Positions 1-9,404 are shown, numbered from the stretch's first letter. The stretch: DNA of 64,000 nt from Lysobacter soli (GCF_003382285.1 NZ_QTJR01000010.1:62001-126000); one strand, 5' to 3'. Numbers and translations: made by a program. Notes: a model not told the origin generated them from the letters alone.

Positions 1-1
1 C

Positions 2-757
2 AAGCGCCAGCGCGAAATCCTCGTGGGGCGCGCCAGCGACGAATTCCTGCGCACGCAGGAAGCGATGGGCATGACGCCCGATCGCATCCCGAAGTACGAC
101 GATCTCAACCGGATGCTGCGCAAGGCGACGGGTTGGGAGCTGGTCGGCGTCGAGGGCCTGCTGCCCGAACTGACCTTCTTCGACCACCTCGCCAACCGCC
201 GTTTCCCGGTGACGTGGTGGATCCGCAAGCCCGAGCAGCTGGACTACCTGGCCGAGCCTGACCTGTTCCACGACCTCTTCGGCCACGTTCCGCTGCTGAT
301 GAACCCCGTTTTCGCCGACTACATGCAGGCCTACGGCCGCGGCGGCGTGAAGGCGCACGGCATCGGCCCCGACGCGCTGGTCAACCTGACGCGCCTGTAC
401 TGGTACACGGTGGAATTCGGCCTGATCAAACAGGACGACGGCCTGCGCATCTACGGCAGCGGCATCGTGTCGTCGAAGGGCGAGTCGATCCACTGCCTCG
501 ACAGCGCCGCGCCGAACCGCATCGGCTTCGACCTGGAACGCATCATGCGCACGCAGTACCGCATCGATACCTTCCAGAAGACCTACTTCGTCATCGACAG
601 CTACGAGCAGTTGATGGAAGCGACGCGTCCGGACTTCACGCCGATCTACGCATCGCTCGCGAAGCAGGACTCGATCCCGGCCGGCAACGTGCTCGACACC
701 GATACCGTGTTCAACCGCGGCACGGGCGAGGGCTGGGCGACGGGCGGGGACGTCTGA
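2..757 (+). CDS. phhA: Phenylalanine 4-monooxygenase, 5'-truncated by the window edge
   Basis: Non-haem iron, tetrahydropterin-dependent enzyme that hydroxylates phenylalanine to tyrosine in the cytoplasm, the entry to phenylalanine/tyrosine catabolism. The reading frame is open from base 2, so the GTG at 23 is internal and the true start lies outside the window. The iron triad is visible: the two histidines of HDLFGH (codons at 269 and 284) and the glutamate of TVEFG (codon at 413). The C-terminal half matches the aromatic amino acid hydroxylase catalytic core; the family is usually about 260-300 residues in bacteria, so only a short N-terminal piece is missing. Confidence 0.93.
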   Translation, partial: KRQREILVGRASDEFLRTQEAMGMTPDRIPKYDDLNRMLRKATGWELVGVEGLLPELTFFDHLANRRFPVTWWIRKPEQLDYLAEPDLFHDLFGHVPLLMNPVFADYMQAYGRGGVKAHGIGPDALVNLTRLYWYTVEFGLIKQDDGLRIYGSGIVSSKGESIHCLDSAAPNRIGFDLERIMRTQYRIDTFQKTYFVIDSYEQLMEATRPDFTPIYASLAKQDSIPAGNVLDTDTVFNRGTGEGWATGGDV

Positions 758-775
758 CGCCCGAGATGTAGATTC

Positions 776-884
776 GTCATTCCCGCGAAAGCGGGGACCC
801 AGCGACTCTCACGCTCTCCCGATTACAACCGGGCATCGGTGATCGCACGCTGCGAGCCTGGGTCCCGGCCTCCGCCGGGATGAC
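776..884. repeat. Paired REP-like intergenic hairpins
   Basis: Two inverted REP-like units fill the convergent gap between phhA and the next gene. The first runs GTCATTCCCGCGAAAGCGGG (776-795) into gacccag. The second is cctgggtcccggcctccgcc continuing to gggatgac (857-884). The units face each other, and each has a G+C stem. Related units recur at 7107, 43497, 59322, 59551 and 60930. They may act as bidirectional transcription stops for the two convergent genes; that role is inference. Confidence 0.75.
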
Positions 885-908
885 GTTCGTTGGTGGTGAA
901 AGCGAATG

Positions 909-2324
909 TCACGGCCGAGCCAGCGCCTCCATCCCGCGCCGGATTCCGACGCTCGCCTGCCGTTCCTGCGAGCTGAGCAACTGCTTCGCAAGCGCCCGCG
1001 CGGCGACACGCAGTTCCGGCACCGCCGTGATCTCCCACAACTGGGCGCGCAGCAGCGGCCCCAGCGCGTAGAGCCCGCGCACCGGTGCGCCGCTGCCGTC
1101 GAGCGCTTCGTATTTCGTCGATGCCTCGATGCCGAGGCCCAGTGGATCGGCGGTGATGAGGCCCGAGTCGCGCAGCTGTGCAATCAACGGATGGCTCGTG
1201 CGATCGACGTCCGTATCGAAGCCGGTCGCGCGCACCACGACATCGAACTCCTCGCGACTCGCATGCGAGAAGCCTCGCTCGCGGATGAGCACTTCCACCG
1301 CCTCGCCGGTTCGCCGCGCACGCAGCAGCCGGCCGGCGCGAATGCGGAGGCGACCGCGCACGCGCAGCTCCTCGATCTCGCGCGAGAGCGTCGGCGCGAG
1401 CCGATGACGCAGCACTTCCCAATGCGAGCGCAGGTGGCGCAGGAACTGCGCGCGCTGCGGCGACGGCAGGCCGCGCCAGAAGCCCTGCAGGTACGGACGC
1501 AGCGCATCGATCAGGCTGCGCCAGTCCGGCACGATCGGCGTCAGCGCGCGAAGCGCACGCACCAGTTCGCGAAGATCGTGCGTGTTGATCGCGTGCAGCA
1601 CCGTCGGCGGGAGCGCGATCGGCGCCGCCGGTTCGTCGGTATGCGATTGCGGCAGCAGCCCGTGGCGTGACAGCGCGGTGATCGGGCCGCGATGCCCGCG
1701 ACGATGCAGCGTCGCGACGACATCCGCCATCGTCAGCCCCGTGCCGATGATCAGCACGCGCTGGTTCGGCGCGATGTGGTCGATGGCGCCGATGCCGTCC
1801 AGCCCGTTCTGCCACGGCCACGCGATGTAGCTCGGATGCACCGCCAGGCGCGGCCCGATGCCCGCCAGCGGCTGCGGCGGCAGCGCGCCGACGGTGAGCA
1901 CCACGCGGTCGCTGTCGAAATCGGATCCGTCGGCCAGATGCACGCGGAACGCCGGGCCTTCGCGGTCGATCGCGATGGCTTCCTGTGCGATGCGGTTGAA
2001 GCCGCCCAGCGACAGCTGCGAGGCGGCGTTCAAGCGCGAGTGCAGGTACTCGCCGTACACCAGGCGCGGCAGGAACGTCGTCCGCGCGCGCTCGGTGAGG
2101 TTCAACCAGTCGGCGAATTCGCCCGGATGGTCCGCAGTCGCGCCGAGGTCGCGGGCGCGCACGTTGAGCAGGTGCTCGGGACGCGCTTCGCCGTAGGCCA
2201 CGCCGCGCCCGAAGCTTTCGGGCACGCCGACCAGCTGGATGTCCACGTCCGACGACGCCGCGCGTGCCAGTTCGGTGGCCAGTGCGCAGCCGCTGAAGCC
2301 GGCGCCGATGATGCTGATCCGCAT
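909..2324 (-). CDS. FAD/NAD(P)-binding oxidoreductase (NAD_binding_9 / HcpB-type family)
   Basis: A 471-residue flavoprotein. The N-terminus is a dinucleotide-binding beta-alpha-beta fold with GAGFSGCALA at residues 7-16. It is followed by the family region GRGVAYG (about 39-45), a second nucleotide motif GTGLTMADV, and a late ATGFD motif typical of flavin monooxygenase-like proteins. The start at 2324 is preceded by GGAGGGAA on the coding strand, a strong ribosome-binding site. Proteins of this type are often annotated only as FAD/NAD(P)-binding protein; the substrate is unknown. It stands alone, convergent with phhA. Confidence 0.8.
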   Translation of the reverse strand: MRISIIGAGFSGCALATELARAASSDVDIQLVGVPESFGRGVAYGEARPEHLLNVRARDLGATADHPGEFADWLNLTERARTTFLPRLVYGEYLHSRLNAASQLSLGGFNRIAQEAIAIDREGPAFRVHLADGSDFDSDRVVLTVGALPPQPLAGIGPRLAVHPSYIAWPWQNGLDGIGAIDHIAPNQRVLIIGTGLTMADVVATLHRRGHRGPITALSRHGLLPQSHTDEPAAPIALPPTVLHAINTHDLRELVRALRALTPIVPDWRSLIDALRPYLQGFWRGLPSPQRAQFLRHLRSHWEVLRHRLAPTLSREIEELRVRGRLRIRAGRLLRARRTGEAVEVLIRERGFSHASREEFDVVVRATGFDTDVDRTSHPLIAQLRDSGLITADPLGLGIEASTKYEALDGSGAPVRGLYALGPLLRAQLWEITAVPELRVAARALAKQLLSSQERQASVGIRRGMEALARP

Positions 2325-2457
2325 GTCGCTTCCCTCCGGGTCGTCGTGCGCCTATTGGTAGGCGATCGCGGGACGGCGGAAGTAAACGGTGGGTTACGCG
2401 CGGTGCGATTTCACGCAACGGTTCGTCAGCCCGACATAACCGAACGGAATCTGGCCT

Positions 2458-3174
2458 TCACGCGTTCTGCGTGCGCGGCGGGGTCGCTACTGCTTTCGAC
2501 GCCGGGCGCGGCTTCCAGCGGCGGTCCAGGATCACCTTGGCGACGATCGCCACCGCCAGCGGACCGAACCACGACAGGTAATGCAGCGCCGTGCCGTTCG
2601 CCGACGGCAGCAGGCGCGGCAGGCCGATGCCGAGGAAGGCGATGTGCGTGGCGATGCCGTTGCCGATCATCGCGGTGTAGTGCTGCGTCATCCACCAGCG
2701 CGGCGTCTTCGCGAAGGTGTCGCGACGAACGCGACGGCGCAGCATGTCGAAGCCCGTGAACAGCCCGACGGCCGAGAATCCCATCAGCAACGGCGCGCCG
2801 GCCTGGATCCCCAGCGCGAGCACGCCCGCACCCGATAGCAACGACAACGCGCCGAACGCGACGTACACCGGGCCGACGAAGCGCTGCGGCGCCGCCTTGT
2901 CGCGGATCGCCCGCCACGACACCCACACGCCGGTGCTCGTGATCACCACCAGGTACGCGAGGAACGCCGCTGTGACGACATGGCCGTCGATCCAGCGCGT
3001 GATCGCCATCGGCGCACCGGTGATGACGATGCCGACCATCGCCAGCAGGTACACGCGGCCGGTGTTGCGGTGCGCCGGCGTGCCCTTGCGCAGCAGGCCG
3101 GCGGTCCAGAAGGTCACGAGGGCGACGGCGCCCACGAGGACGTGCACGGCGACGAGCATCTGGTAGGCGGTCAT
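2458..3174 (-). CDS. Integral membrane protein, DUF2306-like
   Basis: 238 residues with about seven hydrophobic segments beginning at the N-terminus (MTAYQMLVAVHVLVG). Conserved-looking elements include AHRNTGRVYL near residue 40 and WWMTQHYTAMIGNGIATH near residue 170, which contains histidines that could bind haem or metal. The pattern resembles the DUF2306 family of predicted membrane proteins of unknown function. The frame stays open far upstream, but that part is antisense to the histidine kinase and lacks membrane character, so I take the ATG at 3174. Divergent from the kinase at 3326. Confidence 0.7.
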   Translation of the reverse strand: MTAYQMLVAVHVLVGAVALVTFWTAGLLRKGTPAHRNTGRVYLLAMVGIVITGAPMAITRWIDGHVVTAAFLAYLVVITSTGVWVSWRAIRDKAAPQRFVGPVYVAFGALSLLSGAGVLALGIQAGAPLLMGFSAVGLFTGFDMLRRRVRRDTFAKTPRWWMTQHYTAMIGNGIATHIAFLGIGLPRLLPSANGTALHYLSWFGPLAVAIVAKVILDRRWKPRPASKAVATPPRTQNA

Positions 3175-3325
3175 GGCGGCGTTGATCGGGAAGAGGGTGT
3201 GGACACACGATGCGCGCCGGCGCGCGCCGGCCGCAGTGCCCGCGGTCATCGCCTCGACCTGCCGGAAGTCACTTTCGTCGCCCGATCCATTGCGCGCGCC
3301 GCCGGGGCGGTCGCAGCATGTGGCC

Positions 3326-4429
3326 ATGAACGAACGCGTGCGCTCGCTGCTCCAGCCCCTGAACCTCGCCGGCCTCTTCACGCTGGTCGCCGTCGGCATG
3401 GCGTTCCGCTGGATGCCCGGACACCTGTTGCCATGGGCCATCGCGCTGCTCGCGACGTACGCCTTCCTCCTGCTTTCGTGCGAGATCTGGCCCCGCCAGG
3501 CATGGCTTCGCCCGGTGCAGCTGACGCTGATGCCGATCATCGCGCTGACGCTGGTGTGGCTGGATCCGCGCCCGTCGGTCGCGCCCGTGCTGCTGGTGGT
3601 GTGGACGGCGGTGATGGCCACCGCCACGCCGCTGCGCATCACCGCGCTGGCGGTCGTCGTCGCCGACACGGGCTTCTGGCTCGTGCTGCGCGATGACGGC
3701 CACCGCGCGCCGCTGACGGTGGTGATGATCCACATCGGCTTCCAGCTCTTCGCCGCGCTTTGCGCGTGGTACGCGGTGAGCGCCGAGCGCGCCCGCGACC
3801 GGCTCGCGCTCGTCAACGCCGACCTGCTTGCCACGCGCGCGCTGCTGGCCGACAGCGCGCGCGACAACGAGCGGCTTCGCGTCGCGCGCGAGCTGCACGA
3901 CGTCGCCGGCCACAAGCTCACGGCGATGACCTTGAACCTGCGCGCGCTCGCGGCCGATCCGGCCTTCGCCGGTCGGCCGGAAATCGCCATCGCGCAGCAG
4001 CTGTCGACCGAACTGCTCAGCGACATTCGCGGCATCGTGCAGGCGATGCGCGACGAGCGCGGCCTCGACCTGGGCACCGCGTTGCGCGCGCTCGCGGCGC
4101 CGATGCCACGGCCCTCGCTGCGGCTGCACGTGGCGCAGTCGGTGCACGTCACCGATCCGGCCACCGCCGAAGCAGTGCTGCGACTGGTGCAGGAGGCGCT
4201 CACCAACAGCGCGCGCCATGCCGATGCCGACATCGTGCAGGTGTCGTTGGACTGCGAAGGCGACCGCCTGCGCATCCGCGTGGAGGACGACGGCCAGGTG
4301 CGTGGCGCGATCCGCGAAGGCAATGGCCTGTCGGGCATGCGCGAACGCGTCGTTGCCGCCGGTGGACAACTCGCCTTCGGACGCTCCGAGCGCGGCTCGC
4401 TGCGCATCGACGCGAGCCTGCCCGCATGA
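3326..4429 (+). CDS. Sensor histidine kinase, NarL/DesK-type (HisKA_3)
   Basis: 367 residues: about five or six membrane helices in residues 10-140, a short coiled linker, then a HisKA_3 dimerisation domain with the phospho-acceptor in VARELHDVAGHKL (about 187-199), and a compact HATPase domain (EALTNSARHADA; EDDGQ; GNGLSGMRERV). It lacks a large periplasmic sensor, so it probably senses a membrane or intramembrane signal, as in DesK-like kinases. Its stop overlaps the start of the response regulator (ATGA), indicating translational coupling. The signal and regulon are not readable from the sequence. Confidence 0.88.
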   Translation: MNERVRSLLQPLNLAGLFTLVAVGMAFRWMPGHLLPWAIALLATYAFLLLSCEIWPRQAWLRPVQLTLMPIIALTLVWLDPRPSVAPVLLVVWTAVMATATPLRITALAVVVADTGFWLVLRDDGHRAPLTVVMIHIGFQLFAALCAWYAVSAERARDRLALVNADLLATRALLADSARDNERLRVARELHDVAGHKLTAMTLNLRALAADPAFAGRPEIAIAQQLSTELLSDIRGIVQAMRDERGLDLGTALRALAAPMPRPSLRLHVAQSVHVTDPATAEAVLRLVQEALTNSARHADADIVQVSLDCEGDRLRIRVEDDGQVRGAIREGNGLSGMRERVVAAGGQLAFGRSERGSLRIDASLPA

Positions 4430-5058
4430 CGTCGCTGCGCATCGCCCTGGCCGACGACCAGGCCATTGTCCGCGCGGGACTGCGCGCGTTGCTCGAACGA
4501 CACGGCATCGCGGTCGCCTTCGAGGCGAACGATGGCACCGAGCTGCTCGAACGCCTCGCCGAATCGCCCGTGGACGTCGTGCTCAGCGACATCCGCATGG
4601 CGGGCATGGACGGCATAGAAGCGCTGCGCCGCCTGCGCGAACGCGGCGACGCGACGCCGGTGCTGCTGCTCACCACGTTCGACGAGAGCGAACTGCTGTT
4701 GCAGGCCACCGAGGCCGGCGCGCAGGGATTCCTGCTCAAAGACGCCGCGCCCGAGGATTTGCGCGAGGCGATCGCGCGCGTCGCGGCCGGCGAAACGCTG
4801 CTGCAGCCGGTCAGTACCGATCCGGTGCGCGCGCGCTACCAGTACCACCAGCAGGAAGCGCCGCGCGAGCACTTCACCGAACGCGAGGTCGCGATCCTGC
4901 GGCTGCTCGCCGGCGGGTATTCGAACAAGGAAATCGCCCGCGCGATGTTCCTCGCCGAAGGCACGGTGAAGAACTACGTCTCGGTGATCCTGGAGAAGCT
5001 CGGCACCCGCGACCGCACGCGCGCGGTGCTGAAGGCGATCACGCTGCGGGTGATCTGA
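4426..5058 (+). CDS. Response regulator, NarL/LuxR family
   Basis: 210 residues. The N-terminal receiver has the acidic pair DDQ (about 10-12), phospho-acceptor Asp in VVLSDIRM (about 54), Thr in LLLTTFD and Lys in FLLKDA. The C-terminal LuxR helix-turn-helix is FTEREVAILRLLAGGYSNKE followed by GTVKNYVSVILEKLG. It is the cognate partner of the kinase immediately upstream (4-base overlap). Targets are unknown. Confidence 0.92.
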   Translation: MTSLRIALADDQAIVRAGLRALLERHGIAVAFEANDGTELLERLAESPVDVVLSDIRMAGMDGIEALRRLRERGDATPVLLLTTFDESELLLQATEAGAQGFLLKDAAPEDLREAIARVAAGETLLQPVSTDPVRARYQYHQQEAPREHFTEREVAILRLLAGGYSNKEIARAMFLAEGTVKNYVSVILEKLGTRDRTRAVLKAITLRVI

Positions 5059-5060
5059 CG

Positions 5061-5441
5061 TCAGCGCGTCAGCATCCTTACCGTCCAAAGCCCCAGGCCC
5101 GTCATCGCGAGCGACCCGAGCAGGTGCATCGCGATGGTTCCGAACGCCCACCCGTAGGCCTGCTTCTGCAGCAGGTCGACGGTCTCGGCGGAGAAGGTCG
5201 AGAACGTCGTCAGCCCGCCCAGGAAGCCCGTGATGACGAACAGCCGCCATTCGGGCGACAGCTGCGGCATCTGCGCGAAAGCCGCCACGGCCAGGCCGAT
5301 GAGGTACCCGCCGATCAGGTTCGACGCGAGCGTACCCAGGGGCACCGCGTGGTGCGCCGGATTCAGCCACAGGCTCAGGCCCCAGCGCGCCCACGCGCCC
5401 AGGGCGGCGCCGGCGGCGATGGCGATCAGGGCAAGCGGCAT
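5061..5441 (-). CDS. crcB: Fluoride channel CrcB/FluC
   Basis: 126 residues with four hydrophobic segments, the size usual for this dual-topology dimeric fluoride exporter. Diagnostic motifs are [13 protein letters not shown] near the N-terminus, [14 protein letters not shown] in helix 2, and [13 protein letters not shown] in helix 3, which contains the conserved phenylalanine/serine-threonine track of the fluoride pore. I choose the ATG at 5441, which begins directly with the first membrane helix; the frame extends to 5498 but adds only an arginine-rich lead. I see no crcB-type riboswitch upstream. Convergent with the response regulator, only two bases apart. Confidence 0.92.
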   Translation of the reverse strand: MPLALIAIAAGAALGAWARWGLSLWLNPAHHAVPLGTLASNLIGGYLIGLAVAAFAQMPQLSPEWRLFVITGFLGGLTTFSTFSAETVDLLQKQAYGWAFGTIAMHLLGSLAMTGLGLWTVRMLTR

Positions 5442-5573
5442 GCGGCGTCTCCGGCGGGGCGTCGCCACGCAGGGTAAGCGCTCGGCCAGCCCGGGCAAAC
5501 AAGCCTACATCGCGGAAAGCCGGACTGGACAGGCAGGTCTAGACTTCGGATTCCCCCGATCTACGTCGCCCCC

Positions 5574-7085
5574 ATGAACGACCGCATCCGCCACGCCGGC
5601 CTGCGCGACAAGCGCATGTCCGCCGAGAACGCCGCCGCCCTCATCCAGCCCGGCATGACCGTCGCGATGAGCGGCTTCACCGGCGCCGGTTACCCGAAGT
5701 CGGTGCCACAGGCGCTGGCGACGCGGATCGAGAGCGCGCACGCGCGCGGCGAGGACTTCCGCGTGAAGGTGATGACCGGCGCGTCCACCGCGCCCGAACT
5801 CGACGGCGTGCTCGCCCGCGCGCAGGGCATCGAGTTGCGCCTTCCGTACCAGTCCGACCCGCACCTGCGCGAGCGCATCAACGCCGGCGACCTGCACTAC
5901 ATCGACATGCACCTGAGCCACGTCGCGCAGCACACGTGGTTCGGCTTCTTCGGCGCGGTGGACGTGGCGGTGATCGAAGTGACCGCGATCACCGAGGACG
6001 GCCACCTCGTGCCGTCCTCGTCGGTGGGCAACAACAAGACGTGGCTGGAGCAGGCCGACCGCGTGATCCTCGAAGTGAACCGCTGGCAGCCGGCGGCGCT
6101 GGAAGGCATGCACGATGTCTACTACGGCACCGCGCTGCCGCCGAACCGCAAGCCCATCCCGCTGCTGCATCCGGACGACCGCATCGGCGAGCCGTGGCTG
6201 CGCTGCGATCCGTCGAAGGTCATCGCGGTGGTAGAGACCGATGCGCCGGATCGCAATTCACCGTTCACGCCGCCGGACGCGACCTCGCGCGAGATCGCCG
6301 CGCACCTGCTCGACTTCCTCGCGCACGAAGTCCGCCGCGGACGCCTGCAACCGCAGCTGCTGCCGTTGCAGTCGGGCGTGGGCAACATCACCAACGCCGT
6401 GCTCATGGGCCTGGGCGAAGCGGGCTACCGCGACCTCACCGCGTTCACGGAGGTGATCCAGGACGGCATGCTCGACCTGCTCAAGCGCGGCGTCGTGCGC
6501 GTGGCGTCGGCGACGTCGTTCTCGCTGAGCCCGGCGGCGATCGACGAGTTCCTCGACCACGTCGACTATTACCGCGAGCGCATCGTGCTGCGCACGCAGG
6601 AGATCTCCAACCATCCCGAGCTCGTGCGCCGCCTGGGCTGCATCGCGATGAACGGCATGATCGAGGTCGACCTGTACGGCAACGTCAACTCCACGCACGT
6701 CGCCGGCACGAAGATCATGAACGGCATCGGCGGCAGCGGCGACTTCGCGCGCAACGCGTACCTGTCGGTGTTCATGTCGCCGAGCACGGCGAAGAACGGC
6801 GCGATTTCCTCCATCGTCCCGATGGCCAGCCACGTCGACCACACCGAGCACGACGTGATGGTGATCGTCACCGAACGCGGCATCGCCGACCTGCGCGGCC
6901 TCTCGCCGAAGCAGCGCGCGCAGCGGATGATCGACGGCTGCGCGCATCCGGATTACCAGCCGATGCTGCAGGACTACTTCGGCCGCGCCTGCCGCGAAAG
7001 CTTCGGCAAGCACACGCCGCACCTGCTGGGCGAGGCGCTGTCTTGGCACCAGCGGTTCGTGGAGACGGGGTCGATGCGGAAGTAG
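5574..7085 (+). CDS. Acetyl-CoA hydrolase / succinate:acetate CoA-transferase family
   Basis: 503 residues, full length for the Ach1/AarC class I CoA-transferase group. N-terminal elements include GFTGAGYPK and the middle holds GVGNITNAVL followed by FTEVIQDGM, where the Glu is expected to form the gamma-glutamyl-CoA intermediate. NGMIEVDLYGNVNSTHVAGT and GIGGSGDFARNAYLS are characteristic of the C-terminal half. Likely interconverts acetyl-CoA and succinyl-CoA, or hydrolyses acyl-CoA, during acetate or propionate use. Single gene, followed by a REP-like pair. Confidence 0.9.
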   Translation: MNDRIRHAGLRDKRMSAENAAALIQPGMTVAMSGFTGAGYPKSVPQALATRIESAHARGEDFRVKVMTGASTAPELDGVLARAQGIELRLPYQSDPHLRERINAGDLHYIDMHLSHVAQHTWFGFFGAVDVAVIEVTAITEDGHLVPSSSVGNNKTWLEQADRVILEVNRWQPAALEGMHDVYYGTALPPNRKPIPLLHPDDRIGEPWLRCDPSKVIAVVETDAPDRNSPFTPPDATSREIAAHLLDFLAHEVRRGRLQPQLLPLQSGVGNITNAVLMGLGEAGYRDLTAFTEVIQDGMLDLLKRGVVRVASATSFSLSPAAIDEFLDHVDYYRERIVLRTQEISNHPELVRRLGCIAMNGMIEVDLYGNVNSTHVAGTKIMNGIGGSGDFARNAYLSVFMSPSTAKNGAISSIVPMASHVDHTEHDVMVIVTERGIADLRGLSPKQRAQRMIDGCAHPDYQPMLQDYFGRACRESFGKHTPHLLGEALSWHQRFVETGSMRK

Positions 7086-7106
7086 GGCTGCGTCGTGCGC
7101 ACTGCC

Positions 7107-7167
7107 GTCATCCCGGCGAAAGCCGGAATCCAGGCACGTAGCGCCGGAAGTCCGGCTCCCGGATGAC
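7107..7167. repeat. REP-like inverted pair
   Basis: gtcatcccggcgaaagccgg at 7107-7126 and the facing unit ending cggatgac at 7167 surround a short spacer with its own small hairpin. It sits between two convergent genes and belongs to the same family as the units at 776 and 43497. Confidence 0.7.
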
Positions 7168-7170
7168 GCC

Positions 7171-7848
7171 TTACCCCTGCACCGCCTTCATGTACGCCGC
7201 CAACCCGCGCTCGCGCGTTTCCACGAACGTTTCGCCCGTCGGCGCGTAATCGACGATGCGGTCGGGGCGGAAGTTGCGGAAGTCGCCGCGCAGGCGGCAC
7301 CACGCGCCCAGCGTCCAGCTGCCGCCCCAGAACGCCAGGCACAGCGGTTCGATTTCCCGCGCCGTCGTTCGCGAATCGTTGTCGCGATAGTTCATGCGCA
7401 GCACCAGCGCGCTGGTCACCGCCGCGTGCAGGTCGTCGATGAGCCCGCTGTTTTCCAGCCGGTCGACTTCCGGCGCGAAGATGCGCGTGCGATCGCTGCG
7501 TTCGCGCAATTCCGGCGGCAGCACCGCTTCGATCTTCAGCAGCGCCGCTGCGGCTTCACGTCCGAGCCGGTTGCCGCCGAAGGCACGCACGAACCGCGTG
7601 CCGACGACCAGTGCTTCGAGCTCGTCGGGCGTGAACATCAGCGGCGGGATGTCCGAACCCTTGCGCAGCAGGTAGCCGACGCCCGCTTCGCCTTCGATCG
7701 GAACGCCGGAGCGCTGCAGGTCGGCGACGTCGCGGTACACCGTTCGCAACGAGACGCCGAGCTCCTGCGCCAGTCGTTGCGCGGTGATGGCAGAGCGGCG
7801 TCCACGCAGGGCATGGATCAGCAGGAAGAGGCGGTCGGCGCGGCGCAT
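7171..7848 (-). CDS. HTH-WYL transcriptional regulator (YafY/DeoR-type)
   Basis: About 225 residues. The N-terminal HTH_11 winged helix is RLFLLIHALRGRRSAITAQR followed by LGVSLRTVYRDVADLQRSG. The C-terminal half is a WYL ligand-binding region, with the PLCLAFWGGSWTLGAWCRLR stretch in place of the WYL core. I use the ATG at 7848, which starts right at the HTH; a GTG at 7878 in the same frame would add ten residues. Often encoded beside the genes it controls; here the divergent region towards the NIPSNAP protein is short, so its target is uncertain. Confidence 0.85.
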   Translation of the reverse strand: MRRADRLFLLIHALRGRRSAITAQRLAQELGVSLRTVYRDVADLQRSGVPIEGEAGVGYLLRKGSDIPPLMFTPDELEALVVGTRFVRAFGGNRLGREAAAALLKIEAVLPPELRERSDRTRIFAPEVDRLENSGLIDDLHAAVTSALVLRMNYRDNDSRTTAREIEPLCLAFWGGSWTLGAWCRLRGDFRNFRPDRIVDYAPTGETFVETRERGLAAYMKAVQG

Positions 7849-7924
7849 GCGCCATGATCGCGCGCCGCCCTGCCGCACTCAATGTGCCGTGCGACCTGGA
7901 CGCCGGCGTATGGCGCGACCGCGA

Positions 7925-9181
7925 TCACGCACGCAGCTCCGAACGCGCCGTCGGCGACAGGCGCATCCGTTGCGGCGGCTGCTTCAGGCCATGCAGCAGC
8001 GATTGCGCGACGGCCTCGCGCCACGCCGTGTCGGCCAGCAGCGCCGCTTCATAGCGATGGTGCGCATCGACATCGTCGAAGCGCGCGAACCACACCAGCA
8101 CGTGTTCGCCTTCGCGCACGGGCAGTCGCGGATAGGTGTTAGCGCTCGCTTCGGTGACGTACATGCCTATGAGCTCCGCGCCGGCGGACGTGAGCCGCGG
8201 CACGAGGTCGCGCTCGAAGCGCTCAAGGAAGCCATCGTCTGCCGCTGCATCCAGCGAACAGATGCCCGCTTCGATCAGGCCTTGCGTCTTCGCTGAAGCG
8301 TTCAACGGCGGACGTGGCGCCGATGGCGTGGCGAAGCCGGATCGCGCGCGCGCTGGACGCAACAACAGCACGTCGTCGCTGTCGACGATGGTGGCGTTTG
8401 CCGCCTCGCGATGACGTTTCCACGTCGGGCCGCCATAAAAGCCGTCGAGCGCTTCGGCGCGTACCGGCATGCTCGGGAAACCGCGCATCCAGACGAACCG
8501 GTCGGGCGCATCGAGGTCGCGGAACTGCCCGATCACGTGCATGCCCACCGCCTCCTGCGGCTCGATGAACTCGCGTTCGAACAGGTCGATGAGTTCGTCG
8601 CGGCGCGCAGGCTGCATCGCGTACTGGCGCAGTTCGATCACACGGTCTTCGTGCGACATGCGGCCCGCATCGTCCGTGCGACGGAACCACATGTGCCAGT
8701 TGGTTTCCCAGCTCGCGCCATCGTCGACGGAGAACGCCTGCTGCCAGTGCGCGGTGTTCGCGCTGATCTGGCTCCATCGGAAACGCACGCGCACCGGCTG
8801 GCCTTCGTGTTCGTCCGTGCCGAAGAAGGTGCCCACGCGGCCGCCGTCGGGTTCGTCGGCGAAGGCGCCGAACACCGGCGGATCGAGCACGCCGTCGTGA
8901 TTGCCGGCCCAGTAGATCGACCACTGTTTCGACTCGGTGCCGAACAGGCGCAGCGTCATGCCGATGAAGCGCTCGCTCGTGCCGGGGCGCGTCCAGTCGC
9001 TGACGAAATCATCGACGTTGCCCACGCCGCCGAGCATCGGCTGGCAACGCTGCGTGGCGTGGAAGACCTCCCAGTCGGTTGAGCCGGCCAGGCGCTTCGT
9101 CAGGCGTTCGTTGCGGATGCTCCACTGCCCATGGAGGAAGTCGAAATCGTGTCGGCCGTCGTGGCCGGTCGTGGGGTCCAT
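7925..9181 (-). CDS. NIPSNAP-domain protein with N-terminal DUF1579-like lipocalin-type domain
   Basis: 418 residues with two parts. Residues 1-170 (HDFDFLHGQWSIRNERL; later DWTRPGTSERFIGMTLR) resemble the beta-barrel proteins annotated DUF1579 or hypothetical. Residues 180-280 (VIELRQYAMQPARRDELIDL; GMHVIGQFRDL; FVWMRGF) match a NIPSNAP ferredoxin-like fold, and a second degenerate copy seems to follow to the end. The ATG at 9181 has GAAGG at a good distance, so I prefer it. The frame is open to 9322, and that extension reads RQRRLFLQLAA, which looks Tat-like. Function unknown. Confidence 0.72.
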   Translation of the reverse strand: MDPTTGHDGRHDFDFLHGQWSIRNERLTKRLAGSTDWEVFHATQRCQPMLGGVGNVDDFVSDWTRPGTSERFIGMTLRLFGTESKQWSIYWAGNHDGVLDPPVFGAFADEPDGGRVGTFFGTDEHEGQPVRVRFRWSQISANTAHWQQAFSVDDGASWETNWHMWFRRTDDAGRMSHEDRVIELRQYAMQPARRDELIDLFEREFIEPQEAVGMHVIGQFRDLDAPDRFVWMRGFPSMPVRAEALDGFYGGPTWKRHREAANATIVDSDDVLLLRPARARSGFATPSAPRPPLNASAKTQGLIEAGICSLDAAADDGFLERFERDLVPRLTSAGAELIGMYVTEASANTYPRLPVREGEHVLVWFARFDDVDAHHRYEAALLADTAWREAVAQSLLHGLKQPPQRMRLSPTARSELRA

Positions 9182-9404
9182 CGTGGGCGCCTTCGTTCGT
9201 GAAAGTGCGCGCGCACCGGCGCGCATCGGCGCAAGCCACGCGGTCTGGGCGATCGCGGCCAGTTGCAGGAACAGGCGACGCTGCCGGTGCCATGCCGGCT
9301 GCAGGGCGGTGTCCAGGTCCATCGCGGTGATCCAGTCCGGCGTGCCGATCGCACGATGGCAGGATCGTCCGGCGCTGCTGACAGGGTCCTGTCAGCAGCC
9401 GTGC

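Noticed and set aside
2458-5502. A minus-strand open frame of about 1,000 codons
   Set aside because: Only its last 238 codons look like protein (membrane protein at 2458-3174). The rest is Arg/Ser-rich antisense of the histidine kinase and response regulator, a by-product of high GC.
5442-5573. Fluoride riboswitch upstream of crcB
   Set aside because: I could not find the conserved pseudoknot core or its GATGAT-type elements on the minus strand.
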